64,000 nucleotides of DNA from NCBI RefSeq assembly GCF_900107435.1, contig NZ_FNPZ01000003.1:248001-312000 (forward strand), written 5' to 3'. Source of the DNA: Herbiconiux ginsengi (lineage in GTDB: Bacteria; Actinomycetota; Actinomycetes; Actinomycetales; Microbacteriaceae). Under the pieces are notes generated by a model. The model was not told the origin of the DNA. It saw only the letters and a program-made list of their open reading frames with translations, and did not search any database. The position numbers and the translations under genes were made by a program. Positions 57,519 through 64,000 of the stretch are shown in pieces (the stretch's first letter is position 1; each line of letters starts with the position of its first letter).

Positions 57519-58346
57519 ATGGCAACAATCAGCCTGGCTGATGTCAAGGCGCTGCGCGAGCAGCTCGGCACCGGCATGGTCGACACCAAGAACGCCCTCG
57601 TCGAGGCCGACGGTGACATGGAGAAGGCCGTCGAGATCCTGCGTCTCAAGGGTGCGAAGGGCAACGCGAAGCGTGCCGACCGCTCCACGAGCGAGGGACT
57701 CGTCGCCGCGACCCAGGAGAACGGCGCCGCCACCCTGATCGAGCTCGCCTGCGAGACCGACTTCGTGGCCAAGGGTGAGAAGTTCATCGCCCTCGCCGAC
57801 AAGGTGCTCGCCGCCAGCGCCGCCGCCGGCGCGTCGACCGTCGAGGAGGCCCTCGCGGCCCCCGCTGACGGCAAGACCGTGGCCGACGTCATCAACGACG
57901 AAGCCGCGATCCTCGGCGAGAAGATCGAGCTGCGCCGCATCGTGCGTCTCACCGGCGACGCCTTCGAGATCTACCTCCACAAGACCAGCAAAGACCTGCC
58001 CCCGCAGGTCGGCGTGGTCGTGGCCTACACGGGTTCGGATGCCGAGACCGCTCGCTCCATCGCGCAGCACATCTCGTTCGCCGACCCGCAGTACCTCTCG
58101 CGCGACGACGTGCCCGCCGAGGCCGTCGAGAAGGAGCGCGCGATCGTGACCGAGATCTCGAAGAACGAGGGCAAGCCGGAAGCGGCTCTGCCCAAGATCG
58201 TCGAGGGTCGCGTGCAGGCCTACTTCAAGCAGGTCGCCCTGCTCGAGCAGGACTACGCGAAGGACAACAAGCTCTCGGTCGCCAAGGTGCTGGCGGATGC
58301 CGGCATCACGGTCACCGGTTTCGCCCGCTTCAAGGTCGGCGCGTAA
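57519..58346 (+). CDS. tsf: Elongation factor Ts
   Basis: 275 residues. The nucleotide exchange factor for EF-Tu. N-terminal UBA-like part is LADVKALREQLGTGMVDTKN and the exchange core has IELACETDFVAKGEKFIALA; further segments are VVAYTGSDAETARSIAQHIS and LEQDYAKDNKLSVAKVL. A good AAGGAG site precedes it. Confidence 0.97.
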   Translation: MATISLADVKALREQLGTGMVDTKNALVEADGDMEKAVEILRLKGAKGNAKRADRSTSEGLVAATQENGAATLIELACETDFVAKGEKFIALADKVLAASAAAGASTVEEALAAPADGKTVADVINDEAAILGEKIELRRIVRLTGDAFEIYLHKTSKDLPPQVGVVVAYTGSDAETARSIAQHISFADPQYLSRDDVPAEAVEKERAIVTEISKNEGKPEAALPKIVEGRVQAYFKQVALLEQDYAKDNKLSVAKVLADAGITVTGFARFKVGA

Positions 58347-58365
58347 CCACGGCGTGAACTCAGGG

Positions 58366-58398
58366 AAGGCCCGGGTCGATCATCGACTCGGGCCTTTT
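58366..58398 (+). terminator. Rho-independent terminator of rpsB-tsf
   Basis: AAGGCCCGGGTCGAT and ATCGACTCGGGCCTT pair with one mismatch around a C, followed by a short TT run. It lies 20 nt after tsf and 75 nt before pyrH. Confidence 0.85.
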
Positions 58399-58472
58399 CG
58401 CTGCCCGGACGCCCGGGCACTCGACAGGTAACGGTAGCCTGAACACGGGCACGACGAAGGGATGCATGACGG

Positions 58473-59195
58473 ATGTCAGAGCCGGAAACCACGCGCAGGG
58501 TACTACTCAAACTTTCCGGTGAGGCGTTCGGGGGCGGAGCCCTCGGAGTCAACCCCGATGTGGTGAGCAGCCTGGCACGCGAGATCGCCGAAGCGGCCAA
58601 GGAGGTCGAGGTCGCGATCGTCGTCGGCGGAGGCAACTTCTTCCGCGGCGCCGAGCTCTCGCAGCGCGGCATGGACCGCGGGCGCGCCGACTACATGGGC
58701 ATGCTCGGCACGGTGATGAACGCCCTGGCCCTGCAGGACTTCCTCGAGCAGGCCGGCGCCGAGACCCGCGTGCAGTCGGCGATCTCGATGACCCAGGTGG
58801 CCGAGCCCTACATCCCGCGCCGCGCCATCCGTCACCTGGAGAAGGGCCGCGTCGTGATCTTCGGCGCCGGAGCCGGACTGCCCTACTTCTCCACCGACAC
58901 GGTGGCCGCCCAGCGGGCGCTCGAGATCCACGCCGTCGAGGTGCTGGTGGCCAAGAACGGTGTCGACGGGGTGTATTCCGCCGACCCGCGGGTGGATGCG
59001 GACGCCGTGAAGCTCGAGAAGCTCACCTACAACGAGGCGCTGCAGAAGGGCCTCAAGGTGGTCGACTCCACCGCGTTCAGCCTCTGCATGGACAACGGGA
59101 TGCCGATGCACGTCTTCGGCATGGAGCCGGCCGGCAACGTGGCGAAGGCCATCCGCGGCGAACGGATCGGCACCCTGGTGGCCACGAGTCACTGA
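58473..59195 (+). CDS. pyrH: Uridylate kinase (UMP kinase)
   Basis: 240 residues, amino-acid-kinase fold. Motifs are [35 protein letters not shown] and [19 protein letters not shown], and [18 protein letters not shown]. It makes UDP from UMP and is the essential entry to pyrimidine nucleotides. It has its own promoter region after the tsf terminator. Confidence 0.97.
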   Translation: MSEPETTRRVLLKLSGEAFGGGALGVNPDVVSSLAREIAEAAKEVEVAIVVGGGNFFRGAELSQRGMDRGRADYMGMLGTVMNALALQDFLEQAGAETRVQSAISMTQVAEPYIPRRAIRHLEKGRVVIFGAGAGLPYFSTDTVAAQRALEIHAVEVLVAKNGVDGVYSADPRVDADAVKLEKLTYNEALQKGLKVVDSTAFSLCMDNGMPMHVFGMEPAGNVAKAIRGERIGTLVATSH

Positions 59196-59270
59196 GCCGC
59201 CTGCCGGGTTCCAGGCCTCCGGCGCCCCCACTGACTACACTTGTCACGACTGATTCACTAAGGAGTTCCC

Positions 59271-59825
59271 GTGATTGCGGATGTACTGGCCGATGCGACC
59301 GAACGCATGAACAAAGCCCTCGAGGTGACGAAGGACGACTTCTCCAACGTCCGCACCGGGCGCGCGAACCCCGCGCTGTTCCAGAAGATCCTGGTTCCCT
59401 ACTACGGCACCCCGACGCCGCTGGCCCAGTTGGCATCGCTGCAGAACCCCGAGGCGCGCACGCTGATCGTCACGCCCTACGACAAGGGGGCGCTCCGCGA
59501 CATCGAGCAGGCCATCCGCGACGTGCCGAACCTCGGTGCGAACCCCACGAACGACGGCAACATCATCCGCATCACCCTGCCCGACCTCACCGAGGAGCGT
59601 CGCAAGGAGTACGTGAAGATCGTGCGCACCAAGGCCGAAGACGGCAAGGTGGCGATCCGTAACATCCGGCGCAAGGCGAAAGACGACCTCGATGCGCTGA
59701 AGAGCGAGGTCGGCGACGACGAGGTATCCCGCGGCGAGAAGGAGCTCGAGCAGATCACCAAGAAGTCGGTCGACGCGATCGACGACGCTCTGAAGCGCAA
59801 GGAAGCCGAACTCCTCGAGGTCTGA
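59271..59825 (+). CDS. frr: Ribosome recycling factor
   Basis: 184 residues, the usual length. Conserved pieces are [55 protein letters not shown] and [20 protein letters not shown]. It splits post-termination ribosomes with EF-G. The GTG start follows AAGGAG by 6 nt, and a TACACT box sits 35 nt upstream. Confidence 0.97.
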   Translation: MIADVLADATERMNKALEVTKDDFSNVRTGRANPALFQKILVPYYGTPTPLAQLASLQNPEARTLIVTPYDKGALRDIEQAIRDVPNLGANPTNDGNIIRITLPDLTEERRKEYVKIVRTKAEDGKVAIRNIRRKAKDDLDALKSEVGDDEVSRGEKELEQITKKSVDAIDDALKRKEAELLEV

Positions 59826-59841
59826 CCTCGACCGGCCGCCC

Positions 59842-60804
59842 ATGAGCCACGACTCCGAGCCCGAGCCTCCCGGGACGCCCCAAGCCAGGCGCGGGCGCTC
59901 GTTGTCGCGCGCCGACATCCAGGCCCAGGTGCGGGCACGCAAGGAGCAGTTCGACGAGGCGAACGAGAAGATCACGGAGCGAACAGGCCGCAACCTGATC
60001 TCGGCGATCGCGATCGGCATCGTCCTGGCCGCCGTCATGGTGTTCAGCCTCGTGGTGATCAAAGAGATCTTCATGGCTCTCGCGGCCGTGCTGGTGGCCT
60101 TCGCCACGCTCGAGCTCGCTGCAGCGCTGAAGCATGCGGGCATCCACGTGCCGCGCATCCCGACCGTCATCGCCGGAGTGGCCCTGGTGCCCGCGGCCTA
60201 CTACTGGGGCGCTGAGGGGCAGTGGCTCGTCTTCGTGGGCGGAGTCGTGCTCGTGGCTGCCTGGCGTGTGTTCGAGGTGGCCTTCATCCCGCCGCGCCCC
60301 GGGTTGGCCGGAACGGTGCGGGATGTCGCGGCCTCCACCTTCGTGCAGGTCTACGTCTCCTTCCTGGCCAGCGTCTCGGTGCTGCTGCTCTCCAAAGAGG
60401 GCGGGCAATGGTGGGTTCTCGCGTTCATCGTGGTCGTGGTGCTGGTCGACGTCGGGGCCTACGCCAGCGGACTGAACTTCGGCAAGCATCCGATGGCGCC
60501 CACCATCAGCCCGAAGAAGACCTGGGAGGGTCTGGCGGGAGCCGTCGTGGTGGCCCTGATCGGCGGTGTGCTGCTGGCGATCTTCCTGCTCCAGCAGCCG
60601 TGGTGGTTCGGCCTCATCTTCGGAGCCGTGATCGTGACCACCGCGACCGTCGGCGATCTCTGCGAGTCGCTGCTGAAGCGCGACATCGGCATCAAAGACA
60701 TGAGCAGCTGGTTGCCCGGTCACGGGGGATTCCTCGACCGCCTCGACTCGATCCTGCCCTCGGCGGCCGCGGCCTACGTGCTCTGGGTGATCTTCGCGAG
60801 TTGA
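59842..60804 (+). CDS. cdsA: Phosphatidate cytidylyltransferase
   Basis: A 320-residue membrane enzyme that makes CDP-diacylglycerol for phospholipids. About eight helices. The family signature is near the C-terminus: LLKRDIGIKDMSSWLPGHGG followed by FLDRLDSIL. The first 60 residues are a hydrophilic, Arg/Glu-rich extension (RADIQAQVRARKEQFDEANE). It follows frr by 16 nt, the conserved order. Confidence 0.96.
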   Translation: MSHDSEPEPPGTPQARRGRSLSRADIQAQVRARKEQFDEANEKITERTGRNLISAIAIGIVLAAVMVFSLVVIKEIFMALAAVLVAFATLELAAALKHAGIHVPRIPTVIAGVALVPAAYYWGAEGQWLVFVGGVVLVAAWRVFEVAFIPPRPGLAGTVRDVAASTFVQVYVSFLASVSVLLLSKEGGQWWVLAFIVVVVLVDVGAYASGLNFGKHPMAPTISPKKTWEGLAGAVVVALIGGVLLAIFLLQQPWWFGLIFGAVIVTTATVGDLCESLLKRDIGIKDMSSWLPGHGGFLDRLDSILPSAAAAYVLWVIFAS

Positions 60805-60865
60805 TCCGGAGGGCGCTGCGAGGCCGATCCGAGCGCTGCGTGCGGAGTTGCCAGGCAATCATTGG

Positions 60866-60871
60866 CACAAT
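60866..60871 (+). promoter_or_regulatory. Predicted -10 box of the DivIVA-domain gene
   Basis: CACAAT is 6 nt before the GTG at 60878. Confidence 0.4.
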
Positions 60872-60877
60872 AGAGCC

Positions 60878-61435
60878 GTGAGCGTACCGTTTCCCCGCAC
60901 CCGCAACTCGACCCTCGGCTACGACGTCGACGAGGTCGACGACTTCCTCGCCAAGGCCCGGCTGGCCTACGACGAGCGCAACGCGACCTCCGGCGCCTAC
61001 ACGCTCACGAGCGACACGGTACGGCACACGGCGTTCACGATGCAGAAGGGCGGCTACTACGCCCCGGCGGTCGACGCCGCGCTGGAGCGCCTCGAAGACG
61101 CCTTCGCCCTGCGCGAGCGCGACCGGGCCTACCAGGCCGCCGGCGACGAGGCCTGGTTCGCGAGCGCCCGCAGTCGCGCGGCCGAGATCCTCGCCCGCCT
61201 CGAGCGGCCCGACGGCCAGAGGTTCCGGCGCGCCGGCTTCCTGCGGGTGGGCTACAACGTGAAAGACGTCGACGCCTTCACCTCCTACCTCACCGAGTAC
61301 TTCCGGTCGGGGGCCGACGTGACGGTGACGGATGTGCGAACCGTCGTCTTCCGTTCCCGCCGCGGCGGGTACAGCGAAGCCCAGGTCGACGCCGTGCTCG
61401 ACGCCGTCGTGGATGTGATGCTCGCCGTTCGGTAA
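60878..61435 (+). CDS. DivIVA-domain protein
   Basis: 185 residues. Two DivIVA-domain-like segments are visible: TRNSTLGYDVDEVDDFLAKA near residue 10 and FRRAGFLRVGYNVKDVDAFT near residue 115, each followed by a helix. VVFRSRRGGYSEAQVDAVLD is a third, DivIVA-family-like motif. It has no long coiled coil, unlike Wag31, so polar-growth function is not certain. It sits right behind cdsA as in other Microbacteriaceae. Confidence 0.85.
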   Translation: MSVPFPRTRNSTLGYDVDEVDDFLAKARLAYDERNATSGAYTLTSDTVRHTAFTMQKGGYYAPAVDAALERLEDAFALRERDRAYQAAGDEAWFASARSRAAEILARLERPDGQRFRRAGFLRVGYNVKDVDAFTSYLTEYFRSGADVTVTDVRTVVFRSRRGGYSEAQVDAVLDAVVDVMLAVR

Positions 61436-61471
61436 CGGCGGCGGAATACTGCGTCGACGACGGATTTCGCT

Positions 61472-61483
61472 GCACGATCGTGC
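61472..61483. promoter_or_regulatory. Perfect 12-bp palindrome upstream of the ABC importer
   Basis: GCACGATCGTGC is self-complementary. It lies in the 221-bp gap before the substrate-binding protein gene. Confidence 0.35.
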
Positions 61484-61579
61484 GCGCGCATCCGATTTCG
61501 TGCGTCGAACATTTCGATCACGTAAAGAAGTACCGCTCGGTGCGTCCCCCGGTTGGGTGACGGCGGTCGAGTGTGTTAA

Positions 61580-61592
61580 CTGTGTCTCACAG
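61580..61592. promoter_or_regulatory. Palindrome CTGTGTCTCACAG near the importer start
   Basis: CTGTG-TCT-CACAG is a 5+3+5 palindrome right after GTTAACTG, a possible -10 area, about 65 nt before the ATG. It may be a regulator site. Confidence 0.4.
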
Positions 61593-61656
61593 CAAATGCG
61601 TGCTGTGCGCCGTTCTGTGCGCCCGGCACGCACCGCAACATGATCAGGAAGAGGTA

Positions 61657-63288
61657 ATGACGGATATGACATCCGCATCCAAATTCGCCCGACGTACTCT
61701 CGTCGTGGCCGCCGGTGGTGCCGCCTTCGCGTTGGTGCTCACCGGTTGCGCCGGCAACTCGGGCAGCACCGCCTCCGCGGGCGATGCCATCATCGTCGGC
61801 ACGACCGACAAGGTCACCACGCTCGACCCGGCCGGCTCGTATGACAACGGCTCCTTCGCCGTCATGAACCAGGTCTTCCCGTTCCTCATGAACACCCCCT
61901 ACGGCAGCCCGGATGTCGAGCCCGACATCGCCGAGAGCGCCGAGTTCACGGGCCCCACGGAGTACACCGTGAAGCTCAAGGAGGGTCTGACCTTCGCGAA
62001 CGGCAACGAGCTGACCTCCTCCGACGTCAAGTTCACCTTCGACCGCGACATCGCGATCGCCGACCCCAACGGCCCGTCGTCGCTGCTCTACAACCTCGAC
62101 AGCGTCGATGCGCCCGACGACCTCACGGTGGTCTTCAACCTGAAGAACCCCGACGACCAGGTCTTCCCGCAGATCCTCTCGAGCCCGGCCGGCCCGATCG
62201 TCGACGAGGACGTGTTCTCGGCGACCGAGATCACGCCCGACGAGGACATCGTGAAGGGCGAGGCCTTCGCGGGTCAGTACACGATCACGAACTACGACTT
62301 CAACAACCTGATCTCCTACGTGCCCTTCGATGGCTACAAGGGTGTGCTTCCGGCCGCGGTCTCGCCGATCAACCAGAAGTTCTACGCCGACTCGTCGAAC
62401 CTCAAGCTCGACGTGCAGGAGGGCAACATCGACGTGGCGTTCCGGAGCCTCTCGGCCACCGACGTCGACGACCTGTCGAAGAACGACAAGGTGAAGGTGT
62501 GGGACGGCCCGGGCGGCGAGATCCGCTACATCACGTTCAACTTCAACACCCAGCCGTTCGGCGCCACGACCGCTGACGCCGACCCGGCCAAGGCCACCGC
62601 GGTGCGCCAGGCCGTGGCCGACCTGATCGACCGCCAGGAGATCGCCGACCAGGTCTACAAGGGCACCTACACCCCGCTGTACTCCTTCGTTCCCGCCGGA
62701 CTCACCGGCGCCACCGAGGTGCTGAAGGAGACCTACGGCGACGGCAACGGCGGCCCCTCGGTCGACAAGGCCAAGGCCACCCTCGCAGCGGCCGGCGTGA
62801 CCGGTCCGATCGAGCTGAACCTGCAGTACAGCCCCGACCACTACGGTCCCTCCTCCGGCGACGAGTACGCGCTGATCAAAGACCAGCTCGAGTCGTCGGG
62901 CCTGTTCACGGTCAACCTGCAGTCGACCGAGTGGGTGCAGTACGCGAAAGACCGCACGGCCGACGTCTACCCGGCCTACCAGCTGGGCTGGTTCCCGGAC
63001 TACTCCGACGCCGACAACTACCTGACGCCGTTCTTCCTCAAGGAGAACTTCCTCGGGAACCACTACGACAACCCCGAGGTGAACGACCTGATCCTGAAGC
63101 AGGCGTCGACGCCCGATCCGGCAGCGCGCCAGGCGATCATCGAGGACATCCAGGCCAAGGAAGCCGTCGACCTCTCGACGGTGCCCTACCTGCAGGGTGC
63201 CCAGGTGGCGGTCGCGGGAACGGATGTCGACGGGGTCACCCTCGACGCGTCGTTCAAGTTCCGCTACGCCCCGCTCACCAAGGGCTAG
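61657..63288 (+). CDS. ABC transporter substrate-binding lipoprotein (family 5, peptide/nickel type)
   Basis: 543 residues. Signal peptide with lipobox LTGC (about residue 29) and Ser/Gly linker. Family-5 signatures are TLDPAGSYDNGSFAVMNQVF, SAEFTGPTEYTVKLKEGLTF and SSDVKFTFDRDIAI. The C-terminal lobe has YPAYQLGWFPDYSDADNYLT. Such proteins capture peptides, metal chelates or glycosides. The ATG has an AGGAAGAGG site. A hairpin separates it from the permease gene, the usual way of making more binding protein than permease. Confidence 0.92.
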   Translation: MTDMTSASKFARRTLVVAAGGAAFALVLTGCAGNSGSTASAGDAIIVGTTDKVTTLDPAGSYDNGSFAVMNQVFPFLMNTPYGSPDVEPDIAESAEFTGPTEYTVKLKEGLTFANGNELTSSDVKFTFDRDIAIADPNGPSSLLYNLDSVDAPDDLTVVFNLKNPDDQVFPQILSSPAGPIVDEDVFSATEITPDEDIVKGEAFAGQYTITNYDFNNLISYVPFDGYKGVLPAAVSPINQKFYADSSNLKLDVQEGNIDVAFRSLSATDVDDLSKNDKVKVWDGPGGEIRYITFNFNTQPFGATTADADPAKATAVRQAVADLIDRQEIADQVYKGTYTPLYSFVPAGLTGATEVLKETYGDGNGGPSVDKAKATLAAAGVTGPIELNLQYSPDHYGPSSGDEYALIKDQLESSGLFTVNLQSTEWVQYAKDRTADVYPAYQLGWFPDYSDADNYLTPFFLKENFLGNHYDNPEVNDLILKQASTPDPAARQAIIEDIQAKEAVDLSTVPYLQGAQVAVAGTDVDGVTLDASFKFRYAPLTKG

Positions 63289-63340
63289 GCCCGAGCGCCA
63301 GAAATACCGCGGGCTAGAGTACTTGCTAGCCCACCGCACG

Positions 63341-63367
63341 GGGGCGGCCGGTCACACCGGCCGCCCC
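63341..63367 (+). terminator. Hairpin between binding-protein and permease genes
   Basis: GGGGCGGCCGGT-CAC-ACCGGCCGCCCC is a perfect 12-bp stem with a 3-nt loop. It is likely a partial terminator or mRNA-stabilising structure in the importer operon. Confidence 0.75.
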
Positions 63368-63395
63368 TGCTGCGCCCGGCATCGACTGATTGGCA

Positions 63396-64000
63396 ATGAT
63401 GACGACTAGTACGCTTCCGACCGACACTCCGTCGGTGGTCGCTCCGAAGCCGAAGAGCGCGGGAGGCGGTCTCGGCCGCTACCTCCTGGTGCGCTTCCTG
63501 CTCATCTTCCCGACCATCTTCATCCTGGTCACCCTGGTCTTCCTGCTGATGCGGAGCATCGGCGACCCGATCACCGCGGCGCAGGGCGGCAAGCTCCCCG
63601 CCGATCAGCTGCAGGCCCTCATCCATGCCGCGGGCTACGACCGGCCCGTGATCGTGCAGTACTTCGAATACCTCGGCCAGATCTTCACCGGCAACTTCGG
63701 CAACACCCTGAGCGACAACCGCCCGGTCACGGAGGTGCTCCTCACCTACGGCGCCGCCACGCTCGAGTTGGCCTTCTACGCCCTCATCGTGGCCTTCATC
63801 GTCGGCATCCCCCTCGGCATGCTCGCCGCCTACTTCCGCGACCGGTTCCCCGACGCGGTGCTGCGCATCTTCGCAATCCTCTGCTACGCCACTCCCGTGT
63901 TCTTCGCGGGCATGCTGCTCAAGCTCGTGTTCTCGGTCTACCTGCAGTGGCTGCCGGTGGCCGGGCGCGCGTCGACCCGTACCGAACTGGCGATGCAGAG
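63396..64000 (+). CDS. ABC transporter permease (OppB/DppB type), N-terminal part
   Basis: The frame opens at ATGATG (63396/63399) and runs off the window, giving about 201 residues. After a 30-residue polar lead, helix 1 is LVRFLLIFPTIFILVTLVFL, followed by the OppB-type segment LIHAAGYDRPVIVQYFEYLG and the membrane block ELAFYALIVAFIVGIPLGML. The EAA loop lies beyond the window. It is the first permease of the family-5 importer. Confidence 0.9.
   Translation, partial: MMTTSTLPTDTPSVVAPKPKSAGGGLGRYLLVRFLLIFPTIFILVTLVFLLMRSIGDPITAAQGGKLPADQLQALIHAAGYDRPVIVQYFEYLGQIFTGNFGNTLSDNRPVTEVLLTYGAATLELAFYALIVAFIVGIPLGMLAAYFRDRFPDAVLRIFAILCYATPVFFAGMLLKLVFSVYLQWLPVAGRASTRTELAMQ

Overview
The window is high-GC DNA from an actinobacterium, most likely the family Microbacteriaceae (genus not resolved). 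Four things point there: strong G/C third positions, the gene orders rsmI-metG-tatD-rsmA-ispE and rpsP-khpA-rimM-trmD-rplS-lepB-rnhB, a mycoredoxin and F420/LLM-type flavoenzymes, and about twenty genes whose start codon lies 6-7 nt behind a TANNNT -10 box (leaderless transcription). No prophage, integrase, transposase or CRISPR array was seen. Nearly all 64 kb is chromosomal core DNA with single-gene or small accessory insertions.

Layout. 1-7.9 kb: a truncated SARP-type regulator, an O-acetylhomoserine sulfhydrylase (metY) with a CoA-binding protein, a guanidinium exporter gene behind a guanidine-III riboswitch, a wall-anchored beta-propeller protein, a YeiH-type transporter and a protein O-mannosyltransferase. 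7.9-25.1 kb: core genes for RNA modification, tRNA charging, isoprenoid and cell-wall precursor synthesis and protein targeting (rsmI, metG, tatD, rsmA, ispE, ABC-F, tRNA-Gln, glmU, prs, mycoredoxin, ftsY). A lower-GC cell-wall-binding-repeat protein and a hydrolase are inserted between rsmA and ispE. 25.3-37.5 kb is the most accessory part: a hydrolase, a 52-residue membrane peptide beside a nested inverted repeat, an L-arabinose operon (araB-araD-araA) with its LacI-type regulator and operator, a HxlR regulator divergent from a rare fusion of an LLM monooxygenase to a berberine-bridge-type FAD oxidase, a second LLM enzyme, and a MarR-MFS pair.

37.6-61.4 kb is the ffh-rpsP-trmD-rplS-lepB-rnhB-comM-dprA-xerC-rpsB-tsf-pyrH-frr-cdsA superregion of translation, secretion, DNA processing and phospholipid synthesis. 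It is interrupted by an AbiEi/DUF559-type nuclease gene, map, a metallophosphoesterase and a sugar porter. 61.6-64 kb opens a peptide/nickel-type ABC importer operon (lipoprotein, then permease cut by the window end).

The most unusual non-coding signal is a family of four related intergenic repeats (about 130-170 bp, two subfamilies) near 1.1, 25.2, 35.6 and 40.2 kb, in both orientations and always between genes. Other structures of interest are a ~90-nt near-perfect hairpin after tRNA-Gln, a ~70-nt hairpin that begins at the rimM stop codon, and promoter/operator overlaps at the HxlR and MarR genes.
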